In this document: positions 21,949 through 33,631 of the stretch, in pieces
Position numbering within the stretch: the stretch's first letter is position 1
Layout of the letters: each line of letters opens with the position of its first letter
Assembly: GCF_013426205.1 (NCBI RefSeq)
Contig: NC_089426.1
Coordinates: 4,092,001-4,156,000, forward strand
Direction: 5' to 3'
DNA from: Metarhizium brunneum
Taxonomy: Eukaryota > Ascomycota > Sordariomycetes > Hypocreales > Clavicipitaceae
Length of the DNA: 64,000 nt
The notes under the pieces: model-generated
What the model saw: the letters and a program-made list of their open reading frames with translations, nothing else
Databases searched by the model: none
Told to the model about the DNA's origin: nothing
Translations under genes and position numbers: made by a program

Positions 21949-23475
21949 ATGGCAGACCCAAAGCGCGTGCTCATGCTCACCAACTCGGAGCTGGGCCAGG
22001 CCAACGTGTTCCTAGCAGCCACCCACGAGCTCTTGCAACTCGACCCCAACGTCACAATCTACATTTGCTCCTTTGCGCCGCTCGCCCAGCCCGTGTCGTC
22101 CGTCCGGGCCCTCGACGAGACCGGCACGGCGGACAGCAGGCTCAGATTCATCGAGCTGCCCGGCCCGTCGTGGAAGGAGGCCCTCTTCGGCCGCCCCGAG
22201 CACCAGTTCCAAGAGCTCTGCGCCATCCGCCCAACCGTCTGGAACGTCTCCAAAGCCGCCAAGCTGACGCGCATCGCCTGTCCCTGGACCACCGACGAGC
22301 TGTGCAGCCTGGTGACGCGCCTGGAAACCATTATCCACGACGTGGATCCGCACCTCACCGTCGTGGACAACCTCTTCACGCCCGCAGTCACCGTCTGCTA
22401 CAAGCTCAAGCCGAAATGGGTCGTCTTGTCGCCCAACACGTACAAGGAGTTTGCGCTCGCCGCGCAGCCTCGCCGCCAATACTACTGGAAGTACCCTCCG
22501 TAAGTTAGCCACGCCCGTCATCACCTCCCTCACGCGTCGCTCATTAACACCGTCTTTACCAGCCCGCGGTCGACCATCCCCTTCCCCGTGCCGTGGTACC
22601 AGATGCCGCTGGTGTACTACATGGTGCGCAAGATGTACCTCAACCACGACGACCCCTTCATGGGCCAGCACGCAAAGGGCATGAAGGAGGCCATCGACAC
22701 CGACTACGCCGACTGGGCGTACATCTCCATCGTGCCGCCCGAGGGTCTCCAGATCCTGCTCGCCACCCGGCCCGAGATCGACTTCCCCTTTGACGTGCTG
22801 CCCGGCCACATGGTCCCCTGCGGGCCCATGGTCCGGCCTTGCGCGCCGCTGGCCGACGCCGACCCCGAGCTGGCCGCGTGGCTGGCGAGCCGGCCCACGG
22901 TCCTCGCCAACCTCGGCACCCACGCGACCTACGACGGGCGGCACGCCCTGGAAATGGCCGGCGCGCTGGACCTGCTGCTCCGGGCTGCCGAGAAGCAAGG
23001 CAAGCCGCTGCAGGTGCTCTGGAAGCTTAACAAGGGGGACGACTTTGACCTGTCGGACGACACGTTCAAGGGCCTTGGGCAGAAGTGGAACGAGGCCGTG
23101 CGGGTGACGACCTGGCTGGACGCCGAGCCGGCGAGCATCCTCGCGACGGGACACGTCGTGTGCTCCGTCAACCACGGCGGCGCAAACTCCTTCTTTGAGG
23201 CTGTCAGCGCCGGGGTGCCGCAGGTCGTCCTGCCCGTGTGGGGGGACACGTATGACTTTGCCAAACGCGCCGAGTGGCTTGGCGTAGGCAAGTTTGGTAG
23301 CCCGAGGCACGCGCCCAGGGTGAGTGCCAGGGAGCTGGGCAGGGTGTTGAAGGAGGTCGTTTTGGGGCCACAGGCGGCGCGGTTCGCAGAGAAGGCGGCC
23401 TCCTTGGCCAAGGTGTGCGGAGAGAATGGCGGCGGGAGGCGCGTTGCCGCGCGGAAGATTCTGGAAATGATGTAG
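21949..23475 (+). CDS. GT1-family UDP-glycosyltransferase (UGT1)
   Basis: Two exons, 21949-22499 and 22563-23475. The 63-bp intron (GTAAGT...CATTAAC...ACCAG) is in phase 2 after KYPP. The product is 487 residues. The start at 21949 places MADPKRVLMLTNSELGQAN at the N terminus, the first beta strand and loop of the GT-B acceptor domain. The C-terminal donor domain shows WKLNKG, VTTWLDAEPASIL and the UDP-sugar signature region VNHGGANSFFEAVSAGVPQ near residue 385, ending in LPVWGDTYDFAKRAEWLGVG. No signal peptide or membrane segment is seen, so it is likely cytosolic. It would transfer a sugar from a UDP-sugar to a small hydrophobic acceptor. It is a clear paralogue of the gene at 29092-30672, with the same first-intron position and phase. 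The neighbouring methyltransferase and exporter suggest it glycosylates the same product. Confidence 0.9.
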
Positions 23476-24084
23476 TTTTCGTCTGTGTGGACTGTTTCAA
23501 GTATACCGCTTTATAATGGATGCGTTAAATTGAACCGCAGCAACGGGGTCGCGTGTAACCAGACCCCAAGGCCAAGATGTTGACTTGTATTTGTCAAGTA
23601 GGCGTAGACAAAGTAAAGAGCACTCGAGAGCCTAACTGCCACATTGGCCTGTAACCTATTCTCTCTGGAAGCTCTGCTGGGACCGTGTGCGGCGAGATGT
23701 GGTCTGCGGTAGGCTTTATATGTGGACTTGGTAAGATTCAATGGTAAGATTAACACCACATGTGAGGCTCACCATGTATTTACGCGTAAATAATGTGGGT
23801 TGGTGTTTTATTAACTATTCCTAATAACAATCTTACCTTTTGTCAAGGAAATACTCAAAAACCTTCTTCTATATCGCATTACGAGGTAAAGCAGGAAGCT
23901 TAGCCAGCTGAACGTTGGTTGCTTGCCAACGTGCCGCTTCACTCCATGCCAGCCACCACAAGTACAATATCATCCACTTCCAAGTCCTCAGTATAAACCG
24001 TGCATAAATTTTCTCCACGTATTAAAACTACAATTATAAATCTCTCAACCCTCCAATGCAAAGACTACTTTTCAGACCAGCACA
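23476..24084. other. Convergent intergenic region
   Basis: About 600 bp between the 3' ends of UGT1 and the ABC transporter gene. It is increasingly A+T rich towards 24060 and contains no supportable gene. Confidence 0.5.
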
Positions 24085-27000
24085 TCACTGAAGCATCTGC
24101 TGCATAGCATTGAGCCTATAGCTCTCATTCGTCTCAACCAAGTCCGCATGCCGCCCCTGGTCGACAATCCTCCCCCCCTCGACGACGAAAATCATGTCCG
24201 CCCGGAGAACAGTGTGCAGGCGGTGCGTAATCGCCAGCACCGTCGTGTCCCTGGACGCTCTCTGCAGGCCCCTCTGCAGGGCGGCCTCGCCCGCCGCGTC
24301 GAGGGCGCTCGTGCTCTCGTCGAGCAGCAGCAGCCGCGGCCGGCGCACGAGGGCACGCGCAATGGCCACGCGCTGCTTCTGGCCGCCCGAGAGGCGCGAC
24401 GCCGACGGCCCGCACTGCGTGTTGTAGCCGTCGGGCAGCGCCATGATCTCGTCGTGGATGTTGGCCACGCGGCAGGCCTCCTCGACCTCGGCGGCCGTGG
24501 CCTCGTGGCCGGGCACCGCGCCCAGGGACACGTTGTGGAGGACCGTCCCGTCAAACAGGGCCGGGTCCTGCGGCACCAGGGCGATGCCGTCGCGGAACGA
24601 GTCGGGGAGGCTGGCAATGTCCAGTCCGTCTATCAGGATGGCGCCCGCCGTGGGCTCGTAGAGCCTCTGGACCAGGTTCATGATTGTGCTTTTGCCGGCC
24701 CCGGAGGGACCGACCAGCCCGACGAACTGCTTGGGCTTGATGGTGAAGGATACGTTGTCCAGGACGGAAGCGTCACGGTTGCCGGGGTAGGCAAAGGATA
24801 CACGGTCAAACACCACCGTCGCGCCCGTCTTGCCAGAAGCAGCGGTCGGGTCGGGGTCCTTAGTCTCGGCAGTTGCTTCGGCGTCGGGCTTCCGGGATGG
24901 ATCCGGGATACCGGAGCCCATGTGGACAATGGCCATGACCCTCGATATGGCGAGGCGCGCTCTGGAAAACTCTGGCGCCAGTGTAAACATGGTTCCCCAG
25001 AGCTGGGCGCTCGTCAGCATGGCCACGAGGATGATGAGCAGGTCTCTCTGGGTGTATTCCCCCCTCATAATGAGCTGCGAGCCCCACCAGTAGGTCAAGC
25101 CATTGACAAAGGTCGAGATGGTGTGCGAGATGGCAAGCAGGATGTTGGTCTGCGCGGCGGACCTCACGATTTGCTTCGCCGGCGGCTCCAGCAGGCGCTT
25201 GTACGACACCATGTATGTGCTTTCCAGGGAGAGCGTCGCCACCGAGCGGATGGACTGGATGGCCTCGGCGGCTAGGGCATTCGCCGTCGAGAAGGCTTCC
25301 TGGTGGCGTTCCTCGAAGCGAGCCAGCATGCGCAGCTGCATGAATCCGGACCCCAGCAGGATGGGAATCGTGACAAGCGTCACCAGCGCAATCTTCCAAG
25401 CATACACGTGAGATATCACGACGGCGATGATGATGTTGACGCAGATGGCAAAGACCGTGCCAAAGGTAGAGCCGCTAAAGCTGCCAATGGCCATGCAGTC
25501 CTTGGTGATGATGGACAGCAGCCTGGACGGCGTGCGCCCTTCAGACGTGTGCCACTCGAGCTTCTGTTGCAGCAACGACCGGAAAGACAGCTGCCGCAGC
25601 GCGTAGAGTATCCGTTCTCCAATGATGCCGAATCCCCACCAGGCGAGGAAGTTGGCGATGAGCTCGACCGCGCCGAGCATGAAGATTAAGCCGCCAAAGA
25701 AGCGGCCCATGGAGAGGATGCGCTCAACGGTGCTCTGGCAAGGGTTCAGAGCACTCACCGTGTAGCCGAATATGAGGCCAGATCCAGAGAATGTGGCACC
25801 GACAATGGCAGCCGCCATCAGCGCCATGAGAACCCAACCCAACGATGGTCGGACCAGCCAGGCAATGCCTCTGAAGACGCTGCTGAATGGCTGGGGCACC
25901 GTGCCATCTGCTTCCTCTGACGTTTCTTCTGTGCTCTCCGTCGCGGCCTTTTTCTTGTCTGTCTCGGCGTTGTCGGCAGTTGTCTCTTCAAACTTCTCGT
26001 TCACGTCGGCTAGCGAGGCACTTGATCGCGACTCGACCTCTCCCGCACTGCCGCTTGTCGCGCTCAGCTTTTGCAGTTGAACCAAATGGGCAAACTTGCC
26101 GCCTTGGACGGCCATGAGCTCGGCATACGTGCCTCGCTCGACGACCTCTCCCGCCTCCAGCACAATGATGTTGTCGGCGCCCTGGATTGTCGACAGTCGA
26201 TGGGCAATGGAAATCACGGTTCGCTTTCCCGAGGCTGCCGCTTGCTCGATGGCGGCTTGCATCTTTTGTTCGCTCGCCGAGTCGACGCTCGCGGTGGCCT
26301 CGTCGAGGATCAGGATTTCAGGATCTCGGATCAGCGCCTGAGCCAAGGCTATACGCTGTCGCTGGCCGCCGCTGACAGAAGTGCCCCTGGGCCCAACCGA
26401 GGTTCCGTAGCCCGAGGTGAGGCGGTCGACAAAGTTGGCCGCATCGGCCTTCTCGGCCGCTTGGCGCACAAGTTGTACAATCTCGGCGAAGCCGCTGCCC
26501 TGGGATGACGCCCAGGTCATGGCCTCCTTGCCCTTGCTTGCTGCGAGGGCCAGTTCGGGTCTCGCGAGCAACGGCTTCAAGTGCTGGTGTTCTGGGCGTG
26601 CAGAGTTGACAAGCCCAAGGGCGATGTTCTCCAGGATGGAAGAGTCGAAAAGCGACGGCTGTTGCTGGACAAAGGTCATGGAGCTCCGCAGCGATCGCAC
26701 GTTGAGCTCCCTCAGATCCTGGCCGCCCATCTCAATGGTTCCCGACGTGGGATCGTACAAGCGCGCAATGAGAGATGCAATCGTGGACTTGCCGCTCCCC
26801 GACAGGCCAACAATGGCCGTATACTTCCCAGCGGGAATCTCAAGACTGACTTCTCGTAGGGCAGGCTGGCCCGGGCGGGTGGAATACTCAAACGTCACAT
26901 CTCGAAAGGCAATGGTCTTGTCCATCCCTTCAGTCAGGGGCCTGCCTGAATCAGAAGTGCCGTCTATAGGAGACGGGGTTTCAATGTCTTCCATGAGACG

Positions 27001-28108
27001 CTGGTATGCAGAGACGCCAGCTCCCAGGAATGGCAGCAACGGCGCCAGGCCGCCCAGCATGACGCACGCATCAATGAGCAGGTAGACAATGGCGTATATC
27101 TGTCCAATGGACGAACTGTTACTGGCGTCCGACACGGCGTCGGCGATGCGGACACTGCCCTGCCAGAAGGCCAGGGCGTTGGCGCAGTAGGCAATAAAGT
27201 ACAGCAATCCCGTCTGGATGGCGGCGACGGCAACCTTGGCAATGGCATGCTTGCGGGCGCTTGCCATGTGGCCGACAAACATCTTCTCCAGCCGGGCGGC
27301 GGCGCCAAAGGCATGGACGACGGGGATGTGGGACAGGGCCTCGGAGGCAATGGACGAAGCGTGCGACGTGGATTCGTTCTGCTCCTTGGTGAACTTGCCG
27401 ATGTACTTGCTGCTCAGGATGCCCGATACGAGAAAGACGGGCATGACGGATATCAGGATGCCGGCCAGGCTGGGCTGTGTGGAAAAGGCAATGACAAAGA
27501 CGGTGATGATGAAGCTGAAGGTGGTGATGATGGTGCCGACCTTTTCCGACGTGGCAGACTGGACGGCGGCAATGTCATTCTGCAGCCGGCTCGAGACCTG
27601 GCCGGCAGAGCCGCGACTATCGAAGAAGGAAGGGGGCTGGCGCAGCAGAGCCGCCACGTAGTGGTTGCGAAGACGCCGGGCCAGGCGCTGGCTGATGATG
27701 CCCCAGGAGGTGAGGTGGCAGTAGATGAGGACCAGGGCAATGGCGCCAATCCAGGCCGTCTTGATGACCTTGTCGTTGATGGCGGACTCGTAGCGAAAGG
27801 CGTCTTGTCCCGGGCCGTCCTGGGCCGCGCAGGTTGCGCTGTTGAAGTCATCGACAAGCTGGCCGAAGAGGACGCCCATGAGGGGGAAGGGAACGCCGGC
27901 TGCGGCAGCGCATAGCGTTCCAAACACGACGAGAAGCACGTCAATGTACGTCGGCTGCACGGCAAAGGGGAGCCGGAAGAAGACGAAGATGCTGCCAAAG
28001 TCCTGGTGAGTTCAAAGTCAGCTCATCACCTCGATGCTGCGTGTATCGGAGACTTGCCAGCCACTTTCGTCTCGAAGACTGGTCGTCTTCCGAATCTTTG
28101 GACGACAT
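24085..28108 (-). CDS. Full-size ABCB (MDR-type) ABC exporter
   Basis: Two exons: 28108-28058 (17 residues) and 28002-24085. They are joined across a 55-bp intron with a GC donor (GCAAGT) and CCAG acceptor, giving 1322 residues in the order TMD-NBD-TMD-NBD. First NBD: Walker A GLSGSGKST (about residue 414), signature VSGGQRQRIAL (about 556) and Walker B ILILDEATAS (about 576). Second NBD: Walker A GPSGAGKST (about 1114), signature LSGGQKQRVAI (about 1217) and Walker B LLLLDESTSALD (about 1237). Six hydrophobic helices precede each NBD, and a charged linker lies near residues 645-695. All ATPase motifs are intact, so the pump should be active at the plasma or vacuolar membrane. It is flanked by two UDP-glycosyltransferases, which suggests export of, or self-protection against, the glycosylated product. 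Confidence 0.95.
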
Positions 28109-29091
28109 GATGTCCGCCTGGGGTCTGAGGCGCTCAATGGGGTATCTTGGGCGACGGTAAAGAGAGCAGACAGACGCAAGCACGAAGATGGATGAGAATG
28201 TTAACTGGTAGGATCTCTATCCATTCTTGGTAGGACTGTATGGAGTCAAAGCGGTCAAACGGACAACCAGTGCTGGAACACTGTGGACACGAACAGGCGG
28301 GCACTGCTTGCTCCCGATTCAAACGTTGGAAAAGAAGAAAGGAAAAGAGCCAAGGCCCAGCGAGATTTGGAGCGAGACTTGCATCGCTAGCCTCTCGGAT
28401 ATCCGATTTGAGGGTCTTTGTTCGGGAATTTACACTTGGGACGCTTGAAAGCTGACTCCAGCGCCAACCGCGATAATTCCCGCGCATACAGGGAGGCGAC
28501 AGAGATGAGCATGGATTGACGCTAGACTCGGATCCATCGCAGAGGAAGGAGCATTTGCAAGGGGGGAGGGTGTATCCAAGTCGAAAAGTTGCGTGCAGAA
28601 AGCATGGGTGTGGTTGGTGGATTCATCACGAATGATGGATGACTGGAGTCCGGTTGAATCAACCTGCATTTGGTACTTTGAACCGGGATGTTGGACTCTT
28701 GAGCGGTTGGTACCAACCAGCTGCCACAGATTGCCCCCTCTCTCGTCTTGGCACGGCACTGTTGGCTTGTGGGATGCCAGCTGGCACATCCGCGAGCGGC
28801 GACGGCCAAGCCGTGGATTCTGTCGACTCCCGTGTCCAGGAGGGTGTAATGAGTTGCGCTATCCGTCGCGGCACCACGAGTTTTCCGCATCTTGTGCTGG
28901 TCACCTGCTCTTGTTCAAGGTCGGTTCTCTGTGGAGCTCCCGGCTCTTTGCGGTGTTGGATACAATGCCGCCTTGATTTGGTTGCGAGGGACATCATCTT
29001 TGCAACTTGACATTGATTAATCATTATACCATCTCCTGTGACGAGCAACGGGAGGCTGCGCGACTCGCCCAGCAGCCGGCCTGCGTACACA
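28109..29091. promoter_or_regulatory. Divergent promoter region between ABC exporter and UGT2
   Basis: About 980 bp between two divergent starts, 28108 (minus) and 29092 (plus). No gene is supported inside. The arrangement would allow common control of the exporter and UGT2. I see no convincing operator motif. Confidence 0.4.
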
Positions 29092-30672
29092 ATGAAGCAG
29101 AAACGCATCCTCTTCCTGACAAATGCCGAGCTCGGGCAGGCCAATGTTCATCTCGCCGTCCTCCAATGGCTTCAGTCCAACGCCGCAGACGTCGACCTGC
29201 ACCTGTCTTCCTTCCCCGCGCTGCAGCCGTCTGTGAATGCCCTCAACGAAACCGCCTCGCCCAACGCGCAGGTCACGTTTCACGAGTTGTCGGGCCCGAC
29301 GTGGAAGGAAAGCCTCTTCTACCGTCCCGAGCACCAGTGGCAAGAAATATGCAGCCTGCCTCCGAACGTCTGGAGTGTTTCTCGCGCCGCGCCGCTCATG
29401 CCCCGTGTCGCATGCCCCTGGAGTGCGGACGAGCTGCTTGATCTCATCATGCAGGTCAAAAAGGTGGTGCAGACTGTCGATGCAGACCTCGTCATGGTCG
29501 ACAACCTCTTCACCCCCGCCGTCACCGTCTGCTACGATATCAAGCCCAGGTGGTCGATTCTGTCGCCAAACACCTATCGTGAATTCATCCTTGGCAAGCA
29601 GCCTCGTTATGAGTCCTTTTGGAAACATCCCCCGTATGTCCAAACCTGCATCCCAACCCCGTCCTGTGGCTGACGTCAAGACATGCAAAGAACAGCTTCA
29701 TTTATCCCCTACCCCGTACCGCTCTACTTGATTCCAGTAGCGTTGTACTACCAGCGAGAATGGAGAAAGAACCCCCATAGCGATTACATACACAGTGTCG
29801 CCATGAGTATTTGGGAAAAGACTGAGATATACTACTCCGACTGGGGTCGCATATCCTTTGATCCACCGGAAGGTTTAAAGGTTTTTCTTCCTAGCAACTC
29901 GACTGTTGACTTTCCGTTTTCCGTCGTTCCAGAACACTATGTTTCGTGCGGACCGATCGTTCGCTCAGCGCCGCCATTAAAAGAGTCTGATGTGGAATTA
30001 GATGCGTGGATACGGCAAAGGTCAACCGTGTATATCAACTTGGGCACGCATTTCCTGTACGATGATAGCGGGACCATGAGCCTCGCGGCTTCCATTAAAG
30101 CCCTTTTAGACGCTGCAACAGAGGCCGGACGAGATATTCAGGTGCTTTGGAAGCTGAACAAGGGCGTCAACTCTGACGGCGATTACGCACCCTTGCATCA
30201 GAAAATTGGCTACCATGACCGTGTTCGTATCGTCGACTGGCTGTTGGCTGAGCCCATTTCAATCCTCACTTCAGGTTCTGTCATCTGCTCAGTCAACCAC
30301 GGCGGTGCCAATAGTTATTTCGAAGCTGTCAGGTTTGTTATTGTTCTCCCATCCATTGAGGCTCAACATTTACTAACGTTACCCAGCGCGGGCGTACCTC
30401 AAGTCGTGCTCCCGGTATGGTTTGATACCTACGACTTTGCACGGCGCGTCGAGTACTTTGGCATTGGCAAGATAGGCAACTACCACAACGCGCCGAGGTG
30501 TTCGGAAAGCGAGCTGTCGCCGATGCTGAAGCAGGTTGTGCTGGGGAAACGGGCTGAAATCATGCGAAGCAAGGCCGCTGCCATGGCGGAAGCGTGCAAG
30601 GCCAACGGCGACGGGTGCGCAGTCGCGGCGCAGGGGATTCTCAACTTGGCGCTTTCTGCGGCTGAGGCCTGA
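29092..30672 (+). CDS. GT1-family UDP-glycosyltransferase (UGT2)
   Basis: Three exons: 29092-29633, 29691-30332 and 30387-30672 (489 residues). Intron 1 (57 bp) has the same position and phase as in UGT1. Intron 2 (54 bp, GTTTGT...TACTAAC...CCCAG) lies inside the UDP-sugar signature, between FEAV and SAGVPQ, where UGT1 has no intron. Motifs match UGT1 throughout: ILFLTNAELGQANVHLAVL at the N terminus, WKLNKG, RIVDWLLAEPISIL, VNHGGANSYFEAVSAGVPQ near residue 381, and LPVWFDTYDFARRVEYFGIG. Intron 2 is a multiple of three without a stop, so an unspliced transcript would carry 18 extra residues in the donor site. The role is probably sequential or alternative glycosylation of the same or a related acceptor. 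Base composition of exon 2 is visibly less GC rich than UGT1. Confidence 0.9.
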
Positions 30673-31599
30673 TGGAGAGAGTAGGAACCGACGGCCTACC
30701 AAGTACATACAACCCAGAGGCGGTCAAGACTACGCTAGTCATGAATAGAGCATTTTGGCGCACTACAGCAAACGGTTCATGAACATACTCTTGGCGGTGT
30801 TAGGGACAGCTAACCTGGCCACGATATTGTCGTGTCAGTTGGTGCGATTAGGAATAACAGCCGACATGGCAACACGGCGACGACCCACCATGGGAATAGA
30901 AAACGTTGAGCCATCCATAGCTCACCCGGCATCGATACTGTCAGTAGTATTAAGCACCTCTTCCGCACTAGGCGATCAGTTTGAACAGCCTAGCCAGCTC
31001 TTTACCCAACAAGACGGTGGAGATGGTGTGGTCCTATAGGCGACGGGTCAATTGGTGCGTTGATCACTTGGTGGTCACGATGCTGACACACCCATGTCCG
31101 GCCAAAACGCCACCGCTCCACACCACCGGTCGAGTTTAATTTCGTTTTTATCTGCCCACATCTTATCTGATCCTCCCTAGCATCCTGGCTCTGGTGGGAC
31201 GCACTCGTCGCATGACTCCAGCCACCAGACGGGCTGATTTGTGCACCATCCCAGTCCGCGAGAATTGCACTCAACTCGGCATGCCCAACCGGCTTGCCCC
31301 CCAATCAGCTCGCTTCCAATGTCCCACTTGCTTCTCGCCCTTGAGAACAGAGTTTTCTATTGTATTTTTTTTTTTTCCTTTTTCCCTCGTTTTTCTCTTG
31401 GCACCTCCATTTTTTGCGTCTGGTCCCTCGTGGCAAGCGGCAGGGATCACCGTAAAGAGCCGCGGGCTGTCCGATGACCGGCCTACTTCAAGGCTCGTCC
31501 CTCCGGCCCTCCTCGTAACCTTCATCTGTCCTCATCTTCTTGCAACAAGGTAAAACAAGGTGCAACAAAGTCCGACTCTGCATTTTCCATCTCCGCGAC
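30673..31599. promoter_or_regulatory. Intergenic, promoter of the siderophore-type transporter
   Basis: About 930 bp between UGT2 and the MFS transporter gene. It has a T-run followed by C/T-rich sequence near 31360-31400 and a pyrimidine-rich leader up to 31590. GATA core sites are scattered, as in any DNA, and no clustered SreA-type ATCWGATAA site is evident to me. No gene is supported. Confidence 0.35.
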
Positions 31600-33443
31600 A
31601 TGGACAAGATCAAGTCGACTGACGGGCCGCGTCCCCCTGCTGGTGAATCTGATGCCGAAAAGGGCCATCATGGAGTCAACACCACGGCAGTAGATGGCTC
31701 GACCACCAGCGGCGTCAAAAACGATGGAAATGCCTCTGATTCCGACGAATTCCAAGACGGCGTGCGAGAGGTTCGCGCCGTCACGACAGTCTGGTCCAAG
31801 ACGTCGCTCTTCTCCATGTTTGCCTTGTAAGTTGGCACCGCCGAAAAAAAAACCCAAGGCCCACGGCTGACGGAAACAGACTCTACCTGGTCTCCTTTGT
31901 GGACTACCTCCAGAACAACATCGACTCTATCCTCAACCCGTACATCACGTCGTCGTTTGGAAAGCATGGGCTCCTCAACGTCGGCAGCGTCATGTCCACC
32001 ATTATCGGGTCCGTGGCGCCGCTCTTCATCGCCAAGGTTGTCGACATCTGGGGCCGCGCCGAGGGCTTCCTGCTCATGGTGGTCGTGTGCGTCATCGGCA
32101 TGATCATCAAGGCCGTCGCCCAAAACGTCGAGACGTACGTGGCCGCCCACACCATGTACTGGGTCGGCCACATCGGCATCGGGTACGTCATGAACGTCAT
32201 GCTGGCCGACATGAGCAGCCTCAGGAACCGCATGCTCGCCATTGCCATCAACGGCACGCCCCGCCTCGTCGGCAACTACGCCGGCCCCAACATTGCCGGC
32301 CTGTTCTACCGCAACCTCAACTTCAGATGGGCCTTTGGCGCCTTCAGCATCATCCTGGTTGCGTGCAGCGCGCCCGCCATCGGCCTGATGTGGTCGATGC
32401 TGGGCAAGGCCCGCAGGGAGGGCGTCATTGAGAAGCGTCAGGCGTCTGGCCGCACCTGGCTCCAGTCCATCCAGTTCCACGTCGTGGAGATGGACTTGGT
32501 GGGCATGGTTCTCATCATGGGTGCGCTGGCCTGCATCCTGCTGCCCTTCAATCTGGTCGCCTATGCCCCTCAGCAGTGGGAGACTCCCTACATTATTGCC
32601 ATGCTGGTCCTGGGCGTTCTCCTCTTCCCCGCCTTTTACGTCTGGGAGGCCAAGATTGCCCGGGTCCAGTTTCTCCCCTTTCGGTTCCTGAAGCAGGGCA
32701 CCATCATCGGCGGCTGTCTACTGTACGGCGTCATGTTCCTGTCCACCTTTTGCTGGAACGGCTACTTTTACTCGTACCTCCGCGTGGTGCACCGCCAAAG
32801 CCTCGAGAATGCGGGATACATTGTCAACACCTTCTCCACCACCTCGGTCGTCTTCGGACCCCTGGTGGCCCTCTTCATCAGCTACACTGGCAACTTTAAG
32901 TGGACGGCGTACGGCGGCGTGCCCGTCATGCTTCTCGGCTCGGCGCTCGTCATCCCCTTCCGCCAGCCCAACGCCCCCGTCGGCATGCTCGTCTTCACCC
33001 AGTTCCTGGTCGGCCTCGGGAGCGAGATCCTCGTCCTCTGCAGCTCCCTGGCCTGCCAGGCGCCCGTGACGCACCAGCAGATTGCCGCCGTCATTGCGCT
33101 GTCGGGCATGTTTGGCGGTTTCGGCGCCTCCATTGGCCTTTCCATCGCCGGCGCCATCTGGAACAATTTGCTTCCCCAGAAGCTGTACGAATACCTGCCA
33201 GAGGGGGCCAAGAACCAGTCCATGACCATCTTTGGCGACATTGAGCAGCAGATTGCCTTCCCGGACGGGTCGCCGGAGCGGGAGGCCATCGTTGCTGCTC
33301 TCGGCGACACCATGAGGCTGATGGTTATTGCGGGTGTGGCGCTGATGCCCCTGTGCGCCGTGTGCATCTATGCTTGGAAGAATATCAATGTCAAGAAGCT
33401 GGAGGAGCAGCAGGGCAAGCAGACCAAGGGCACAACCCTCTAG
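31600..33443 (+). CDS. Siderophore-iron transporter-type MFS protein (SIT family)
   Basis: Two exons, 31600-31826 and 31880-33443, with a 53-bp intron (GTAAGT...GGCTGAC...AACAG). The product is 596 residues. An acidic cytosolic N terminus of about 70 residues is followed by about 14 hydrophobic segments, more than in 12-helix MFS pumps. Segments such as YLVSFVDYLQNNIDSILNPY, VDIWGRAEGFLLMVV, IAINGTPRLVGNYAGP and FWNGYFYSY-like CWNGYFYSYLRVVHRQS are typical of fungal SIT/ARN transporters (MirB, Sit1 relatives). Members take up ferri-siderophores with protons at the plasma membrane; some relatives export metabolites. No siderophore synthetase is in the window. Its position at the end of the tailoring gene run may be chance, or may mean the cluster product is a metal chelator. 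Confidence 0.9.
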
Positions 33444-33631
33444 GGACGCTGTATGCCGTTGGCGATTGGACCAGACGTAATACAGGGAATCTAGGAGTGC
33501 CTAGAATAGATTGGACTTGTGGGATTGTAAAGATGGCTTTTGGAGTGGAATAATTTTAATATTTTTATAAAACGTAGCTTTACTTATTTGATATACAAGT
33601 TGTACGACAAGAAATTCGAATTACCCGTTAG
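33444..33631. other. 3' flank of the transporter gene
   Basis: Short A+T-rich stretch between the transporter stop codon and the left inverted repeat of the transposon. Confidence 0.4.

Noticed and set aside
22012..23310. 432-residue open frame antisense to UGT1
   Set aside because: It is the mirror of a GC-rich coding region, has no domain, and overlaps a well-supported spliced gene.
24148..27915. Several long plus-strand frames opposite the ABC exporter gene
   Set aside because: They arise from codon bias of the exporter on the other strand; none shows a domain or splice signals.
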